43,055 bases of DNA, taken from the NCBI GenBank assembly GCA_947074275.1, contig CAMTPA010000021.1, positions 1 to 43,055 on the forward strand, in the 5' to 3' direction. Numbering within the stretch: the stretch's first letter is position 1; each line of letters starts with the position of its first letter. Below the pieces are notes generated by a model. The model did not search any database, was not told the DNA's origin, and was given only the letters and a program-made list of their open reading frames with translations. This DNA is from an uncultured Bacteroides sp. Lineage in GTDB: Bacteria; Bacteroidota; Bacteroidia; Bacteroidales; Bacteroidaceae. This document shows positions 1-8,719 of the stretch, piece after piece. The position numbers and the translations under genes are program-made.

Positions 1-48
1 CGAGATGGAATCTCGTGACTGGAGTTCAGACGTGTGCTCTTCCGATCT
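1..48. other. Illumina P7 adapter contamination (left contig end)
   Basis: The first 48 bases match the end of the Illumina P7 adapter: the tail CGAGAT, an 8-base index read as GGAATCTC (reverse complement GAGATTCC, the TruSeq HT i7 index I know as D704), then the read-2 primer sequence ending GCTCTTCCGATCT. It is the exact reverse complement of the other contig end. This is library-preparation sequence, not genome; biological sequence starts at about 49. Confidence 0.98.
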
Positions 49-237
49 CCCTACATTCCCACTCTCAAAACAGGGCTTTGCACACACCATTTCGTTATCA
101 CATCTATGCTGTTTATCTTTCTTATGCCACCCAAAAAGCTTTATTTTATAACACAAACCAAGCTATTTTCCAAATCTACTATCTATAATTTTATATAAAA
201 CTTGCTTGTGTTATTCAATATAGGAGGAAAATGTTTC

Positions 238-245
238 TATTTTTG
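238..245 (+). promoter_or_regulatory. Promoter -7 box (TATTTTTG) for the DUF6242 lipoprotein gene
   Basis: TATTTTTG fits the Bacteroidota -7 consensus TAnnTTTG and lies 28 bases before the ATG. I see no good -33 TTG at the expected 19-21 base spacing. The remaining upstream stretch 49-237 shows no gene or clear structure. Confidence 0.5.
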
Positions 246-273
246 CAAATTGTAAATAAACACAATCTGACTG

Positions 274-1596
274 ATGAGAAGAAAGTTATTAGCAGCCATC
301 ACAGGCTTTCTATTTTTTTGCGTTTCTATGAGCTCGTGTCTTGGCGATGGACCTACTTATAGTTATAGCCCCAACGCTATTGTGCAAGCATTCGAGCTGG
401 ACACCATACACGGGGTAAACTACGTCTTCACTATTGACCAACTGACTGGGCAAATCTACAACCAAGACTCGCTACCAGTAGGCTCCGACACCATTATTGA
501 TAAGGTTCTGATTACAAAGCTCACTGTATCGGGGGCTGTTACAATTCGCAATTACGATGACTCGCAAGACTCTATTTTCTCGATAGCCGACTCGGTAAAT
601 CTGGTAGGGACGATGGAAAAACCATTCCGCTTTAAGGTGTGGGCACCCGATGGAGTTTACACCAAAGAATACAGCCTCGAAGTGCGTGTGCATCAACAAC
701 AAGGCGATTCGCTGGTGTGGGGTGACAATGCGTGGGCTACCAACTACGCTCCTGCGGTGACAGGCAAACAAAAATCGGTAATCCTCAATAATCAGATATT
801 GGTATATGCAGCCAATGCGCCTGTATATTACTCGTCGACAACGAATGGTAAATCGTGGGGCCAAGCAAGTGCCACAGGTCTGCCAACCACCGAGCTAACA
901 TCACTTGTCAACTTCCAAGGTGCTCTTTATGCCACCGTAGCAGGCAGCGACAAGTCGTACACATCGACCGATGGATTCAACTGGCAAGAATCGGCTCTTG
1001 GCGGCAATATGGTGATTTTTATCACGCCCATTAGCGAGATAATAACTGCCATTAAAACTTTTGAAGAAACTGCCAGCAACGGCACTGTGATACAAGTTGA
1101 AAGATTTTGCACCACCGATGGCGACAGCTGGGTGAAAGGCGACACGGTGCCTCAAAGCTTCCCTCGCAGCAATATTTCGGCCACTGTATATACCACAACT
1201 ATCGGTTTGCAAAACGCAATGGTGGTGGGTAATGTGATAAACCCCGCTTCTACCGACACTGTGACTGTGGCTTGGGGCTATATGGTGGGACAGCAATGGG
1301 CGGCAATGACTTCCGAATCGAGCTACAACCTACCCAAAATGGAGTCTCCTTCTATATTCCATTACGGCGGCGCACTCTATGCACTTGGCGAAAGCTTCAA
1401 TACTTTCTATAAGTCGAGCACAGGCATTGTATGGAAAAAAGAAGAGAGTATGTTTATGCTTCCCGAAGAGATTGTGGGCAAAGCATCGGACTACTCGATG
1501 GTGGTAGACAGCAACAATTTCATTTGGCTGATGCGCAGCACCCCCAACGAAGTATGGAGAGGCAAGCTGAACCGATTGGACTTTAAAGTGCAATAA
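274..1596 (+). CDS. DUF6242 domain lipoprotein
   Basis: A 440-residue exported lipoprotein. Residues 1-22 form a signal peptide ending in a lipobox (SMSSC, Cys22 predicted to be lipidated). The next 100 or so residues are a beta-rich segment, followed by a domain rich in WG, SxDG and YxSSTTNGKSW-like strands that resembles beta-propeller/sialidase repeats (for example around residues 185-240). I recognise the family as DUF6242, which in Bacteroidales commonly precedes the DUF6089-uppS-bamA genes, as here. The role is unknown; the location next to envelope-biogenesis genes and the lipid anchor suggest an outer-membrane or surface function, which is inference. The ATG at 274 gives a complete signal peptide. 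Confidence 0.8.
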   Translation: MRRKLLAAITGFLFFCVSMSSCLGDGPTYSYSPNAIVQAFELDTIHGVNYVFTIDQLTGQIYNQDSLPVGSDTIIDKVLITKLTVSGAVTIRNYDDSQDSIFSIADSVNLVGTMEKPFRFKVWAPDGVYTKEYSLEVRVHQQQGDSLVWGDNAWATNYAPAVTGKQKSVILNNQILVYAANAPVYYSSTTNGKSWGQASATGLPTTELTSLVNFQGALYATVAGSDKSYTSTDGFNWQESALGGNMVIFITPISEIITAIKTFEETASNGTVIQVERFCTTDGDSWVKGDTVPQSFPRSNISATVYTTTIGLQNAMVVGNVINPASTDTVTVAWGYMVGQQWAAMTSESSYNLPKMESPSIFHYGGALYALGESFNTFYKSSTGIVWKKEESMFMLPEEIVGKASDYSMVVDSNNFIWLMRSTPNEVWRGKLNRLDFKVQ

Positions 1597-1643
1597 CAGA
1601 GTATTTAAGACAATTTTCGCACCATATACTCGTTGTTATATCT

Positions 1644-2378
1644 ATGTTGAAACAACTTTGGGATAAACAAAAAGATATGTGGAGCAAATATAAGAGACGA
1701 ATTTTATACATCTTATTAATGTGCATAGTGCCAATGGCTGCTATGGCTCAAGAAGATGAATACAGAATAGAATTAGGTGGTGCATTGGGCGGTAGCTTTT
1801 ATATGGGCGATGCCAACTACACCACACCATTCAAAGATTTGGGAATTGCTGGTGGGGTGATAGCAAGATACATACTCAACCCACGAATGGCAATCAAAGG
1901 CAATCTGATTGCTGGTCGGATAGCAGGCGACACCAAAGACTTTAAAAACATATACCCCTTTGATGGGGTGGCCAGTTTCAAAAGAACCATCTTTGACCTT
2001 GGCGCACAGTTTGAATATAATTTTATACCCTATGGCACAGGGTATGGATACAGAGGTGGGCGCAGATTCACCCCTTATCTATTGGGAGGCGTCGGTTTTA
2101 CTTATGCACCTCCACCAGCCGAAGGTGTGTTCACGCTCAACTTTCCCATTGGGATAGGCGTGAAATACAAATTGAACAAAAGATTGAACGTGGGGTGTGA
2201 GTTTACGATGCGATTCAGCTTGAGCGACAAGCTTGATGTGACCAACAAAGAGGGATTGCAACTGAACGACCCTTATCAAATCAAAGGGCAAGGCTTTAAG
2301 AATAAAGACAGCTACTCGTTTGCGCTGCTTTTTATCACTTACGACTTGTTTCCGAAATGTAAAGAATGTAATTACTAA
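1644..2378 (+). CDS. DUF6089 family outer-membrane beta-barrel protein
   Basis: A 244-residue protein with a positively charged N-region, a hydrophobic segment (about residues 19-34, ending MAAMAQ) and a predicted signal-peptidase cut after AMA-Q. The mature part consists of alternating amphipathic strands with Gly/Tyr/Phe ([57 protein letters not shown]), typical of a small outer-membrane barrel. I recognise the DUF6089 family, conserved upstream of uppS in Bacteroidales. It ends in a Cys-bearing tail (FPKCKECNY) instead of the usual terminal aromatic. The n-region before the hydrophobic core is long (18 residues), so a later start cannot be excluded. It lies 47 bases after the DUF6242 gene and 7 bases before uppS, so probably one transcript. 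Confidence 0.8.
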   Translation: MLKQLWDKQKDMWSKYKRRILYILLMCIVPMAAMAQEDEYRIELGGALGGSFYMGDANYTTPFKDLGIAGGVIARYILNPRMAIKGNLIAGRIAGDTKDFKNIYPFDGVASFKRTIFDLGAQFEYNFIPYGTGYGYRGGRRFTPYLLGGVGFTYAPPPAEGVFTLNFPIGIGVKYKLNKRLNVGCEFTMRFSLSDKLDVTNKEGLQLNDPYQIKGQGFKNKDSYSFALLFITYDLFPKCKECNY

Positions 2379-2385
2379 AGATATA

Positions 2386-3120
2386 ATGTCTTACAAAGAA
2401 CAAATAGATTTGAACAATGTACCACAGCACGTTGCCATCATTATGGATGGGAATGGAAGGTGGGCCAAAATGCAAGGCAACGCACGCACAGTTGGGCACC
2501 AAGCAGGTGCCGAAACGGTTCACGTGATTGCCGAGGAAGCAGCCCGCATTGGTGTGAAATACCTGACATTATATACCTTCTCTACCGAGAACTGGAATCG
2601 CCCCACTGAGGAAATTGAAGCGTTGATGTCTCTTCTACTCGATTCGATTGAGGAAGAGACTTTTATGAAAAACAACATCAGTTTCCGCACCATCGGCGAC
2701 ATTGAAAAGCTACCTCAAAACGTGCAAGAACGACTTGCGACGTGCGAAAGCAATACATCCAAAAACACAGGAATGTGTTTGGTGCTTGCATTGAGCTACT
2801 CGTCGCACTGGGAGCTGACAGAGGCAATGCGCACCATCGCCCAAAAAGTGGAGCAAGGCGAGCTGAAATCGGAAGAGATTACCAAAGAAACAATCCAAAA
2901 ACACTTGAATACAGACTTTATGCCCAACCCCGATTTACTGATACGTACCGGTGGTGAGGTTAGACTAAGCAACTACCTATTGTGGCAGTGCGCTTATTCG
3001 GAACTGTATTTTTGCGATACTTACTGGCCTGAGTTCAGAAGTGAAGAATTTAGCAAAGCCATTTGCGATTATCAAAGCAAAGAGAGACGTTTTGGAAAAA
3101 CCAGTGAGCAAATCTGTTAA
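2386..3120 (+). CDS. uppS: Isoprenyl transferase (undecaprenyl diphosphate synthase)
   Basis: Cis-prenyltransferase that adds isopentenyl units to farnesyl diphosphate to build undecaprenyl diphosphate, the lipid carrier for peptidoglycan and surface polysaccharides; cytosolic, membrane associated. Motifs seen: [13 protein letters not shown] with catalytic Asp21, the FSTENWNRP segment, and [15 protein letters not shown] near the C-terminus. With the ATG at 2386 the protein is 244 residues, the normal family length. The reading frame is open further upstream, to 2320 inside the preceding gene, but that extension has no family counterpart, so the later start is chosen. It lies 7 bases after the DUF6089 gene and is followed by bamA after 27 bases, an arrangement common in this phylum. 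Confidence 0.96.
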   Translation: MSYKEQIDLNNVPQHVAIIMDGNGRWAKMQGNARTVGHQAGAETVHVIAEEAARIGVKYLTLYTFSTENWNRPTEEIEALMSLLLDSIEEETFMKNNISFRTIGDIEKLPQNVQERLATCESNTSKNTGMCLVLALSYSSHWELTEAMRTIAQKVEQGELKSEEITKETIQKHLNTDFMPNPDLLIRTGGEVRLSNYLLWQCAYSELYFCDTYWPEFRSEEFSKAICDYQSKERRFGKTSEQIC

Positions 3121-3147
3121 TATAAAAACATATAATCATAAACATAA

Positions 3148-5793
3148 ATGCATTATCGTATTTCTCTAATATTCGTAACGTTTGTATGCCTGTTGGGCGG
3201 AACATTGACAGGCTGGGCACAAGATGCCAACACCGACGAAGCCAAACCAGTGATTTTGTATTCGGGGACACCCAAGAAATATGAAATCGCCGATATTCAA
3301 GTAGAAGGAGTAAAGAACTACGAGGACTTTGTTCTTATCGGATTATCGGGCTTGTCTATCGGACAAACTGTTACAATACCGGGCGACGAAATTACTACCG
3401 CTATCAAACGCTATTGGCGACACGGGCTATTCTCGAACGTACAAATCACCGCCGACAAGATAGAAGGTGATAAAGTGTGGCTCAAAATCAGCCTGACACA
3501 ACGTCCACGTATCTCTGAAATACGCTATCACGGCGTAAAGAAGTCGGAAAGACAAGACTTAGAGACTCGCTTGGGATTGGTGAAAGGAAGCCAAATTACG
3601 CCCAACTTGGTGGATCGTGCAAAAACACTTATCAAACGTTACTTTGACGATAAAGGTTTTAAGAATGCCGAAGTGATTATCACACAGCGCGATGACGCAT
3701 CAAGCGACAACCAAGTGATTGTAGATGTAGATATAGACAAGAAAGAGAAAATCAAGGTAAACAGCATTACAATTGAGGGCAATGAGGCTTTGACTGACAA
3801 CAAGTTGAAGCGTGTAATGAAGAAAACCAATGAAAAAGGTAAACTGCTCAACTTATTCCGCACGAAGAAGTTTATCAACGAAAAATTTGAAGAAGACAAA
3901 CAACTGATTATAGATAAATACAACGAACTTGGCTATCGCGACGCTATGATTGTGAAAGACAGTGTAGTGGCACACGATGACAAGACGGTAGATATATATA
4001 TGGAGATAGAGGAGGGGGATAAGTACTACTTGCGCAATGTGACGTGGGTGGGTAATACACTCTATCCATCCGATCAGCTGAACTATATGCTTCGTATGAA
4101 AAAAGGCGATGTATACAACCAAAAGTTGCTTAGCGAGCGTATATCGGGCGATGAAGATGCGATTGGAAATCTATACTACAACAATGGTTATCTATTCTAC
4201 AACCTCGACCCCGTAGAAGTGAACATAGACGGTGACTCGATTGACCTTGAAATGAGAATTTACGAAGGCCGTCAAGCCACTATCAACAAAATTATCATCA
4301 ATGGTAACGACCGCTTATACGAGAACGTAGTTCGCCGTGAGCTTCGCACACGCCCCGGTCAGTTGTTTAGCCGCGACGACTTGATGCGTTCAATGCGTGA
4401 AATACAGCAGATGGGACACTTCGACCCTGAAAACATCCAACCCGATATTCAACCCGACCCAATGAATGGTACGGTAGATATCGCCTACAACCTTGTATCG
4501 AAAGCAAACGACCAAGTAGAGTTCTCGGCAGGTTGGGGACAAACAGGTGTTATCGGTAAATTGAGTTTGAAATTTACAAACTTCTCGGTAGCAAACTTGC
4601 TGCATCCAGGTGAGAACTACCGCGGCATATTGCCACAAGGTGATGGACAAACACTTACCATCAGTGGACAAACGAATGCACGCTATTACCAATCGTATAG
4701 CGTATCATTCTTTGACCCTTGGTTTGGTGGCAAGCGTCCGAATTCGTTCTCCGTTTCGGCTTATTACTCAAGACAAACTGATATTAGTAGCCGTTATTAC
4801 AACAGCTCTTATTATAACAACTATTACAATAGTATGTATAGTGGTTATGGAGGATATGGCATGTACAACTATGGCAACTACAACAACTACGAAAACTATT
4901 ACGACCCAGACAAATCTATCCAAATGTGGGGATTGTCTATCGGTTGGGGTAAACGTTTGAAATGGCCAGATGACTATTTCACGCTTTCGGCAGAGCTATC
5001 TTACCAACGCTACATCCTAAAAGATTGGCAGTACTTCCCTGTGACCAATGGTAAGTGTAACAACATCAGTTTGAATTTGACCATAGCACGTAGCTCAATA
5101 GACAACCCATTGTTCCCACGTCAAGGTTCTGAGTTCTCATTGTCTGGACAGTTTACTCCTCCTTACTCATTGTGGGATGGTAGAGACTATAAAGGGTATT
5201 ACAATGACAACGGTACTATCACACAAGAGAACAGAAACAAGCTTTACAACTGGATTGAATACTATAAAATCAAGTTCAAGTCAAAAACTTATACGGCTTT
5301 GATGGATTATGCAGTTCATCCTAAATGCTTGGTGTTGATGACACGTGTAGAGTTCGGTTTGTTGGGACACTACAACCAATATAAGAAATCACCTTTTGAA
5401 ACATTTGATGTTGGTGGTGACGGTATGACAGGTTATTCGAGCTATGCCACAGAAAGTATTGCATTGCGTGGATACGAAAACAGTGCATTGACACCTTACG
5501 GTTACGAGGGTTACGCATACACTCGCTTGGGTATCGAGCTTCGCTATCCATTAATGCTCGAAGCAAGTACCAACATCTACATATTAGGTTTCCTTGAAGC
5601 TGGTAATGCGTGGAGTGACATCAAGCGTATAAATCCTTTCGACTTGAAACGTTCGGCTGGTCTTGGTGTACGTATCTTCTTGCCTATGATCGGTATGATG
5701 GGTATCGACTGGGCTTATGGTTTCGACAAAGTATTCGGCTCGAAAGAGTATGGAGGCAGCCGTTTCCACTTCGTGTTAGGTCAAGAGTTCTAA
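3148..5793 (+). CDS. bamA: BamA outer-membrane protein assembly factor
   Basis: Core of the BAM machinery that folds and inserts beta-barrel proteins into the outer membrane. A signal peptide ends near residue 24 (TGWAQ). Periplasmic POTRA domains fill about residues 45-445 (repeats such as DIQVEGVKNYED, SEIRYHGVKKSE, VNSITIEGNEAL, LRNVTWVGNTLY and NKIIINGNDRLY mark POTRA strands). The 16-strand barrel follows, with the FFDPWFGG segment and the lid-loop motif LRGYENSAL, equivalent to the VRGF motif. The protein ends in Phe, the usual barrel signature. At residues about 545-590 there is a Tyr/Asn/Gly-rich low-complexity insertion (see findings). Length 881 is normal for Bacteroidales. It is followed after 33 bases by two OmpH chaperones, which deliver its clients. 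Confidence 0.96.
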   Translation: MHYRISLIFVTFVCLLGGTLTGWAQDANTDEAKPVILYSGTPKKYEIADIQVEGVKNYEDFVLIGLSGLSIGQTVTIPGDEITTAIKRYWRHGLFSNVQITADKIEGDKVWLKISLTQRPRISEIRYHGVKKSERQDLETRLGLVKGSQITPNLVDRAKTLIKRYFDDKGFKNAEVIITQRDDASSDNQVIVDVDIDKKEKIKVNSITIEGNEALTDNKLKRVMKKTNEKGKLLNLFRTKKFINEKFEEDKQLIIDKYNELGYRDAMIVKDSVVAHDDKTVDIYMEIEEGDKYYLRNVTWVGNTLYPSDQLNYMLRMKKGDVYNQKLLSERISGDEDAIGNLYYNNGYLFYNLDPVEVNIDGDSIDLEMRIYEGRQATINKIIINGNDRLYENVVRRELRTRPGQLFSRDDLMRSMREIQQMGHFDPENIQPDIQPDPMNGTVDIAYNLVSKANDQVEFSAGWGQTGVIGKLSLKFTNFSVANLLHPGENYRGILPQGDGQTLTISGQTNARYYQSYSVSFFDPWFGGKRPNSFSVSAYYSRQTDISSRYYNSSYYNNYYNSMYSGYGGYGMYNYGNYNNYENYYDPDKSIQMWGLSIGWGKRLKWPDDYFTLSAELSYQRYILKDWQYFPVTNGKCNNISLNLTIARSSIDNPLFPRQGSEFSLSGQFTPPYSLWDGRDYKGYYNDNGTITQENRNKLYNWIEYYKIKFKSKTYTALMDYAVHPKCLVLMTRVEFGLLGHYNQYKKSPFETFDVGGDGMTGYSSYATESIALRGYENSALTPYGYEGYAYTRLGIELRYPLMLEASTNIYILGFLEAGNAWSDIKRINPFDLKRSAGLGVRIFLPMIGMMGIDWAYGFDKVFGSKEYGGSRFHFVLGQEF

Positions 5794-5826
5794 AAACAAA
5801 AACTATAACTTAATAAAGAGAGTATT

Positions 5827-6342
5827 ATGAAAAAGTCTATTCTATTTATTGCGTTGCTGTTCGGAACAATCTTTGCAGCCAATGCCCAGAAGTTTGCTCT
5901 GATTGATACGGAATACATCTTGAAGAATATTCCAGCCTACGAGCGTGCCAACGAACAGCTAAACCAAATCTCAAAGAAATGGCAAAGCGAGGTAGAGGCT
6001 ATCGCAACAGAGGCTCAAACAATGTATAAGAACTATCAATCGGAATCTGTATTCTTATCGGAAGAGCAGAAGACACAAAGAGAGGAAGAAATTGTGTCGA
6101 AAGAAAGAGGTGCAGCCGAATTGAGACGCACCTATTTTGGTCCCGACGGTGAGCTTTTCAAAAAACGCGAAAGTTTAATGAAGCCTATACAAGATGAAAT
6201 ATACAATGCCGTAAAGGAGATTTCCGAACAAAAAAGCTATGCGCTGGTTATAGACCGTGCATCGGCTGCGGATATTATTTTTGCTTCGCCACGCATCGAC
6301 ATCAGCAATGAAGTATTGGCTAAGTTAGGATATTCAAATTAA
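5827..6342 (+). CDS. OmpH/Skp family periplasmic chaperone (first copy)
   Basis: A 171-residue periplasmic chaperone of the OmpH/Skp family, which holds unfolded outer-membrane proteins on their way to BamA. The signal peptide ends at ANAQ (residues 1-21). The start of the mature protein (KFALIDTEYILKNIPAY) is the family's N-terminal strand-helix; residues about 45-125 are charged helix predicted to form the coiled-coil tentacle; the C-terminal strand returns with YALVIDRASAADIIFASPRIDIS. It sits 33 bases after bamA and 54 bases before a second paralogue. Two consecutive ompH genes after bamA is the usual arrangement in this order. Confidence 0.92.
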   Translation: MKKSILFIALLFGTIFAANAQKFALIDTEYILKNIPAYERANEQLNQISKKWQSEVEAIATEAQTMYKNYQSESVFLSEEQKTQREEEIVSKERGAAELRRTYFGPDGELFKKRESLMKPIQDEIYNAVKEISEQKSYALVIDRASAADIIFASPRIDISNEVLAKLGYSN

Positions 6343-6396
6343 TTTCATACATTTGCAGAGTATAAACTAAAGAGTAATAATCAAATAAATAAAACT

Positions 6397-6909
6397 ATGC
6401 TAAAGAAAATTGCACTTTTAATCTTATTAGTACTTCCTTTGGGCGTATTTGCTCAAACATTGAAATTCGGTCATATGAACTCTACGGAAATCATTCCTTC
6501 GATGCCCGAATACACAAATGCTATTTCTGAATTGGAAGCTCTTCAAAAGAAGTATACTGAGGAGTTGACAAGAACTCAAGAAGAGTTTAACAGAAAATAC
6601 CAAGAGTTTCAACAAGCGATCGCTGGCGATTCTCTTCCTGCAAACATCGCAGAAAGAAGACAAAAAGAGTTGCAAGATATGATGCAAAGACAAGAGCAAT
6701 TCCAACAAGAAGCTCAACAAGGAATGCAACAAGCTGAACAAAGCTTGATGACACCTATCTACCAAAAACTAAATGGTGCTATCGAAGCAGTAGGTTCGGC
6801 TGAAGGTGTGATATATGTTTTCGACCTTGCACGTACTCAAATACCTTATGTAGGTCCTCAAAGCATCGACTTGACAAGTAAAGTAAAAGCTCAGTTGGGC
6901 ATTAAATAA
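6397..6909 (+). CDS. OmpH/Skp family periplasmic chaperone (second copy)
   Basis: A 170-residue paralogue of the preceding gene. The signal peptide ends at GVFAQ (residue 20), then the family strand LKFGHMNSTEIIPSMPEY, a long Gln/Glu-rich helix (residues about 45-120, very rich in QQ pairs such as QEAQQGMQQAEQS) expected to form the tentacle, and the closing strand GVIYVFDLARTQIPYVGPQSIDLT. It is the last gene before a strong hairpin terminator at 6935. The Gln-rich tentacle differs in composition from the first copy, so the two probably form separate trimers or have different clients; that is inference. Confidence 0.92.
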   Translation: MLKKIALLILLVLPLGVFAQTLKFGHMNSTEIIPSMPEYTNAISELEALQKKYTEELTRTQEEFNRKYQEFQQAIAGDSLPANIAERRQKELQDMMQRQEQFQQEAQQGMQQAEQSLMTPIYQKLNGAIEAVGSAEGVIYVFDLARTQIPYVGPQSIDLTSKVKAQLGIK

Positions 6910-6934
6910 TCGATAAGATTAGCGCACGATATAG

Positions 6935-6973
6935 AAAGAGGTGAAAGGTTTGTCCTTTCATCTCTTTCTTTTT
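6935..6973 (+). terminator. Rho-independent terminator of the uppS-bamA-ompH operon
   Basis: A 14-base-pair stem (arms 6935-6948 and 6954-6967, one G-U pair) with loop TTTGT, followed by a T-rich tract. It ends only a few bases before the promoter of murI. Confidence 0.85.
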
Positions 6974-6976
6974 ATA

Positions 6977-6984
6977 TATCTTTG
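6977..6984 (+). promoter_or_regulatory. murI: Promoter -7 box (TATCTTTG) for murI
   Basis: A perfect TAnnTTTG box 27 bases upstream of the ATG at 7012. The -33 region falls inside the preceding terminator hairpin. The box also argues against the TTG start at 6982, which lies inside it. Confidence 0.7.
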
Positions 6985-7011
6985 TCAGAGCAACATCATA
7001 GTAATAAAAGT

Positions 7012-7854
7012 ATGAAACTCAATCTTCCACAAGCAGCTGGCCCTATCGGAGTATTCGATTCGGGATATGGTGGTTTAACCATATTGAATAAAATCAGAGA
7101 AGCTTTACCCGAATACGACTATTTTTATTTGGGTGACAATGCACGCACACCTTATGGTACACGCTCGTTTGAGGTGGTATATGAGTTTACGTTGCAAGCA
7201 GTGAAAAAGTTATTCGAGATGGGATGTCATCTGGTGATATTGGCCTGTAACACCGCATCGGCTAAAGCACTGCGTAGCATACAAATAAATGACCTCCCAC
7301 ACTTAGACCCCAAACGACGGGTATTGGGTGTGATTCGCCCTACCGTAGAGTCGATAGAGAAGTTGACAAAAACCAACCACGTGGGCATACTTGCTACCAT
7401 AGGCACAATCAAGTCCGAATCGTACCCAATGGAGATACACAAATTATTCCCAAACATTGCGGTTACAGGCGAAGCTTGTCCTATGTGGGTGCCGCTGGTA
7501 GAGAACAATGAGATGAACAATGAGGGAGCTACGTTTTTCATCACTAAAAACATCAATGCCTTACTAAGCAGAGATGAGTTGATAGACACCCTTATCTTGG
7601 GCTGCACACACTACCCTCTTTTACTATCGAAAATTAAGCAAGCGACTCCTGAACATATTAATATTGTATCGCAAGGCGAATATGTAGCAAACAGCTTAAA
7701 AGATTATCTAAGGCGACACGTTGAAATGGATGATAAATGCACAAAGAACGGGCAAACGGTGTTTTTCACAACCGAAGCTGTAGAGAAGTTTACCGAGTCG
7801 GCCTCACTCTTTTTAGACGAACCAATAGAGGCTCACCGCATAATAATAGAGTAG
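7012..7854 (+). CDS. murI: Glutamate racemase
   Basis: Converts L-glutamate to D-glutamate for peptidoglycan; cytosolic. Motifs seen: FDSGYGG with Asp16-Ser17, the first catalytic cysteine in ACNTASA (Cys79) and the second in LGCTHYPLL (Cys198). With the ATG at 7012 the protein has 280 residues, matching the family. An in-frame TTG at 6982 would add ten residues but overlaps the promoter -7 box. The gene is transcribed on its own: terminator before it, terminator after it. Its position after the bamA-ompH genes groups envelope functions. Confidence 0.95.
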   Translation: MKLNLPQAAGPIGVFDSGYGGLTILNKIREALPEYDYFYLGDNARTPYGTRSFEVVYEFTLQAVKKLFEMGCHLVILACNTASAKALRSIQINDLPHLDPKRRVLGVIRPTVESIEKLTKTNHVGILATIGTIKSESYPMEIHKLFPNIAVTGEACPMWVPLVENNEMNNEGATFFITKNINALLSRDELIDTLILGCTHYPLLLSKIKQATPEHINIVSQGEYVANSLKDYLRRHVEMDDKCTKNGQTVFFTTEAVEKFTESASLFLDEPIEAHRIIIE

Positions 7855-7856
7855 CC

Positions 7857-7907
7857 AATAAACAAATGGGGCAATCTCAAATAGTGAGATTGCCCCATTT
7901 GTTTATT
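7857..7907. terminator. Bidirectional terminator between murI and the convergent lipoprotein gene
   Basis: A perfect 23-base-pair stem (arms 7857-7879 and 7885-7907, loop AATAG) with A-rich and T-rich flanks, located between convergent genes, so it can end transcripts from both sides. Confidence 0.93.
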
Positions 7908-7924
7908 AGAATAAAACCTTGCGT

Positions 7925-8695
7925 TTATTTTTCCAATGGAATTAGTGGATCGTAAATAGTAGCTACGCGTGTTCTATTGCTACCACTACTCAAAACCATT
8001 TGATAAGTTTCGCCAGCTTCCAAGTCAACATCGTCTTCCACAGTTACCGAGCCTGTTTCACCATCTTCTGTTTCAAATTCTACCACAGTGCCATCTTTGA
8101 TTTTTTGTGGCAATACGATGGTACACATCAAGCCATCTTCTGTTTTGTCAAACTTTACCATTTGAGGTGCGATGCTCTCAAGCAGTGTAATCAAACCTGT
8201 TTTCAGGTTTTGCTTCCCTTTGTTTTTCAACTTAATTTTTGCCAACTTAGGATTGCTCAGCGTGCCATCTTCATTGCGCACGATAATGTATATCTGAGCA
8301 GCCATATTTTTGAAGCGAATGCCAACACTACTACTACCGAAAATAGGCTCTACTGCGCCAAACAAGTAATCTTTACCACCTTCAATTTCACGTTCCGACT
8401 CTAATTCTTCGTTTGAAGAAAGTTTAGGAAAATGCGCAAAGAACTTCGTTTCATTTTTATAATCTTTCCAAGAACGTTTGTCTTTAGCCAAATCGAAAGC
8501 CGAGTATTGCTTTTCGGTATTTGCACAAAGAGAAATCACATCGATTTTTTTCTTCATTGAACGAGTTGTCGCTCCATCTGTCACAGCTTCAAACGAGAAC
8601 TCTTGCTCTTCAATCACATCCATAGTTTCGGTTTGCTGGCAGCTTGATAAACAACCGCCAATCACAAACAAAGCTAACAATAGTTTCTTTTTCAT
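7925..8695 (-). CDS. Fimbrillin-like (Mfa-like) lipoprotein
   Basis: A 256-residue lipoprotein: signal peptide with lipobox at LSSC (Cys19; an earlier Cys15 is also possible). The pattern FFAHFP, then DYLFGAVEPIF, then VGIRFKNMAAQIYIIVRN and a C-terminal ETYQMVL strand resembles fimbrillin-family proteins (Mfa-like, PF13149), which are exported as lipoproteins and may form fimbriae after protease trimming. The match is by pattern and not strong. It lies 24 bases after a TPR histidine kinase on the same strand, so the two are probably cotranscribed, and its level or signal may be linked to that kinase (inference). No usher or anchor subunits are nearby. Confidence 0.55.
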   Translation of the reverse strand: MKKKLLLALFVIGGCLSSCQQTETMDVIEEQEFSFEAVTDGATTRSMKKKIDVISLCANTEKQYSAFDLAKDKRSWKDYKNETKFFAHFPKLSSNEELESEREIEGGKDYLFGAVEPIFGSSSVGIRFKNMAAQIYIIVRNEDGTLSNPKLAKIKLKNKGKQNLKTGLITLLESIAPQMVKFDKTEDGLMCTIVLPQKIKDGTVVEFETEDGETGSVTVEDDVDLEAGETYQMVLSSGSNRTRVATIYDPLIPLEK

Positions 8696-8719
8696 TTTTA
8701 CGGGGTTTTAAGTGAATAT

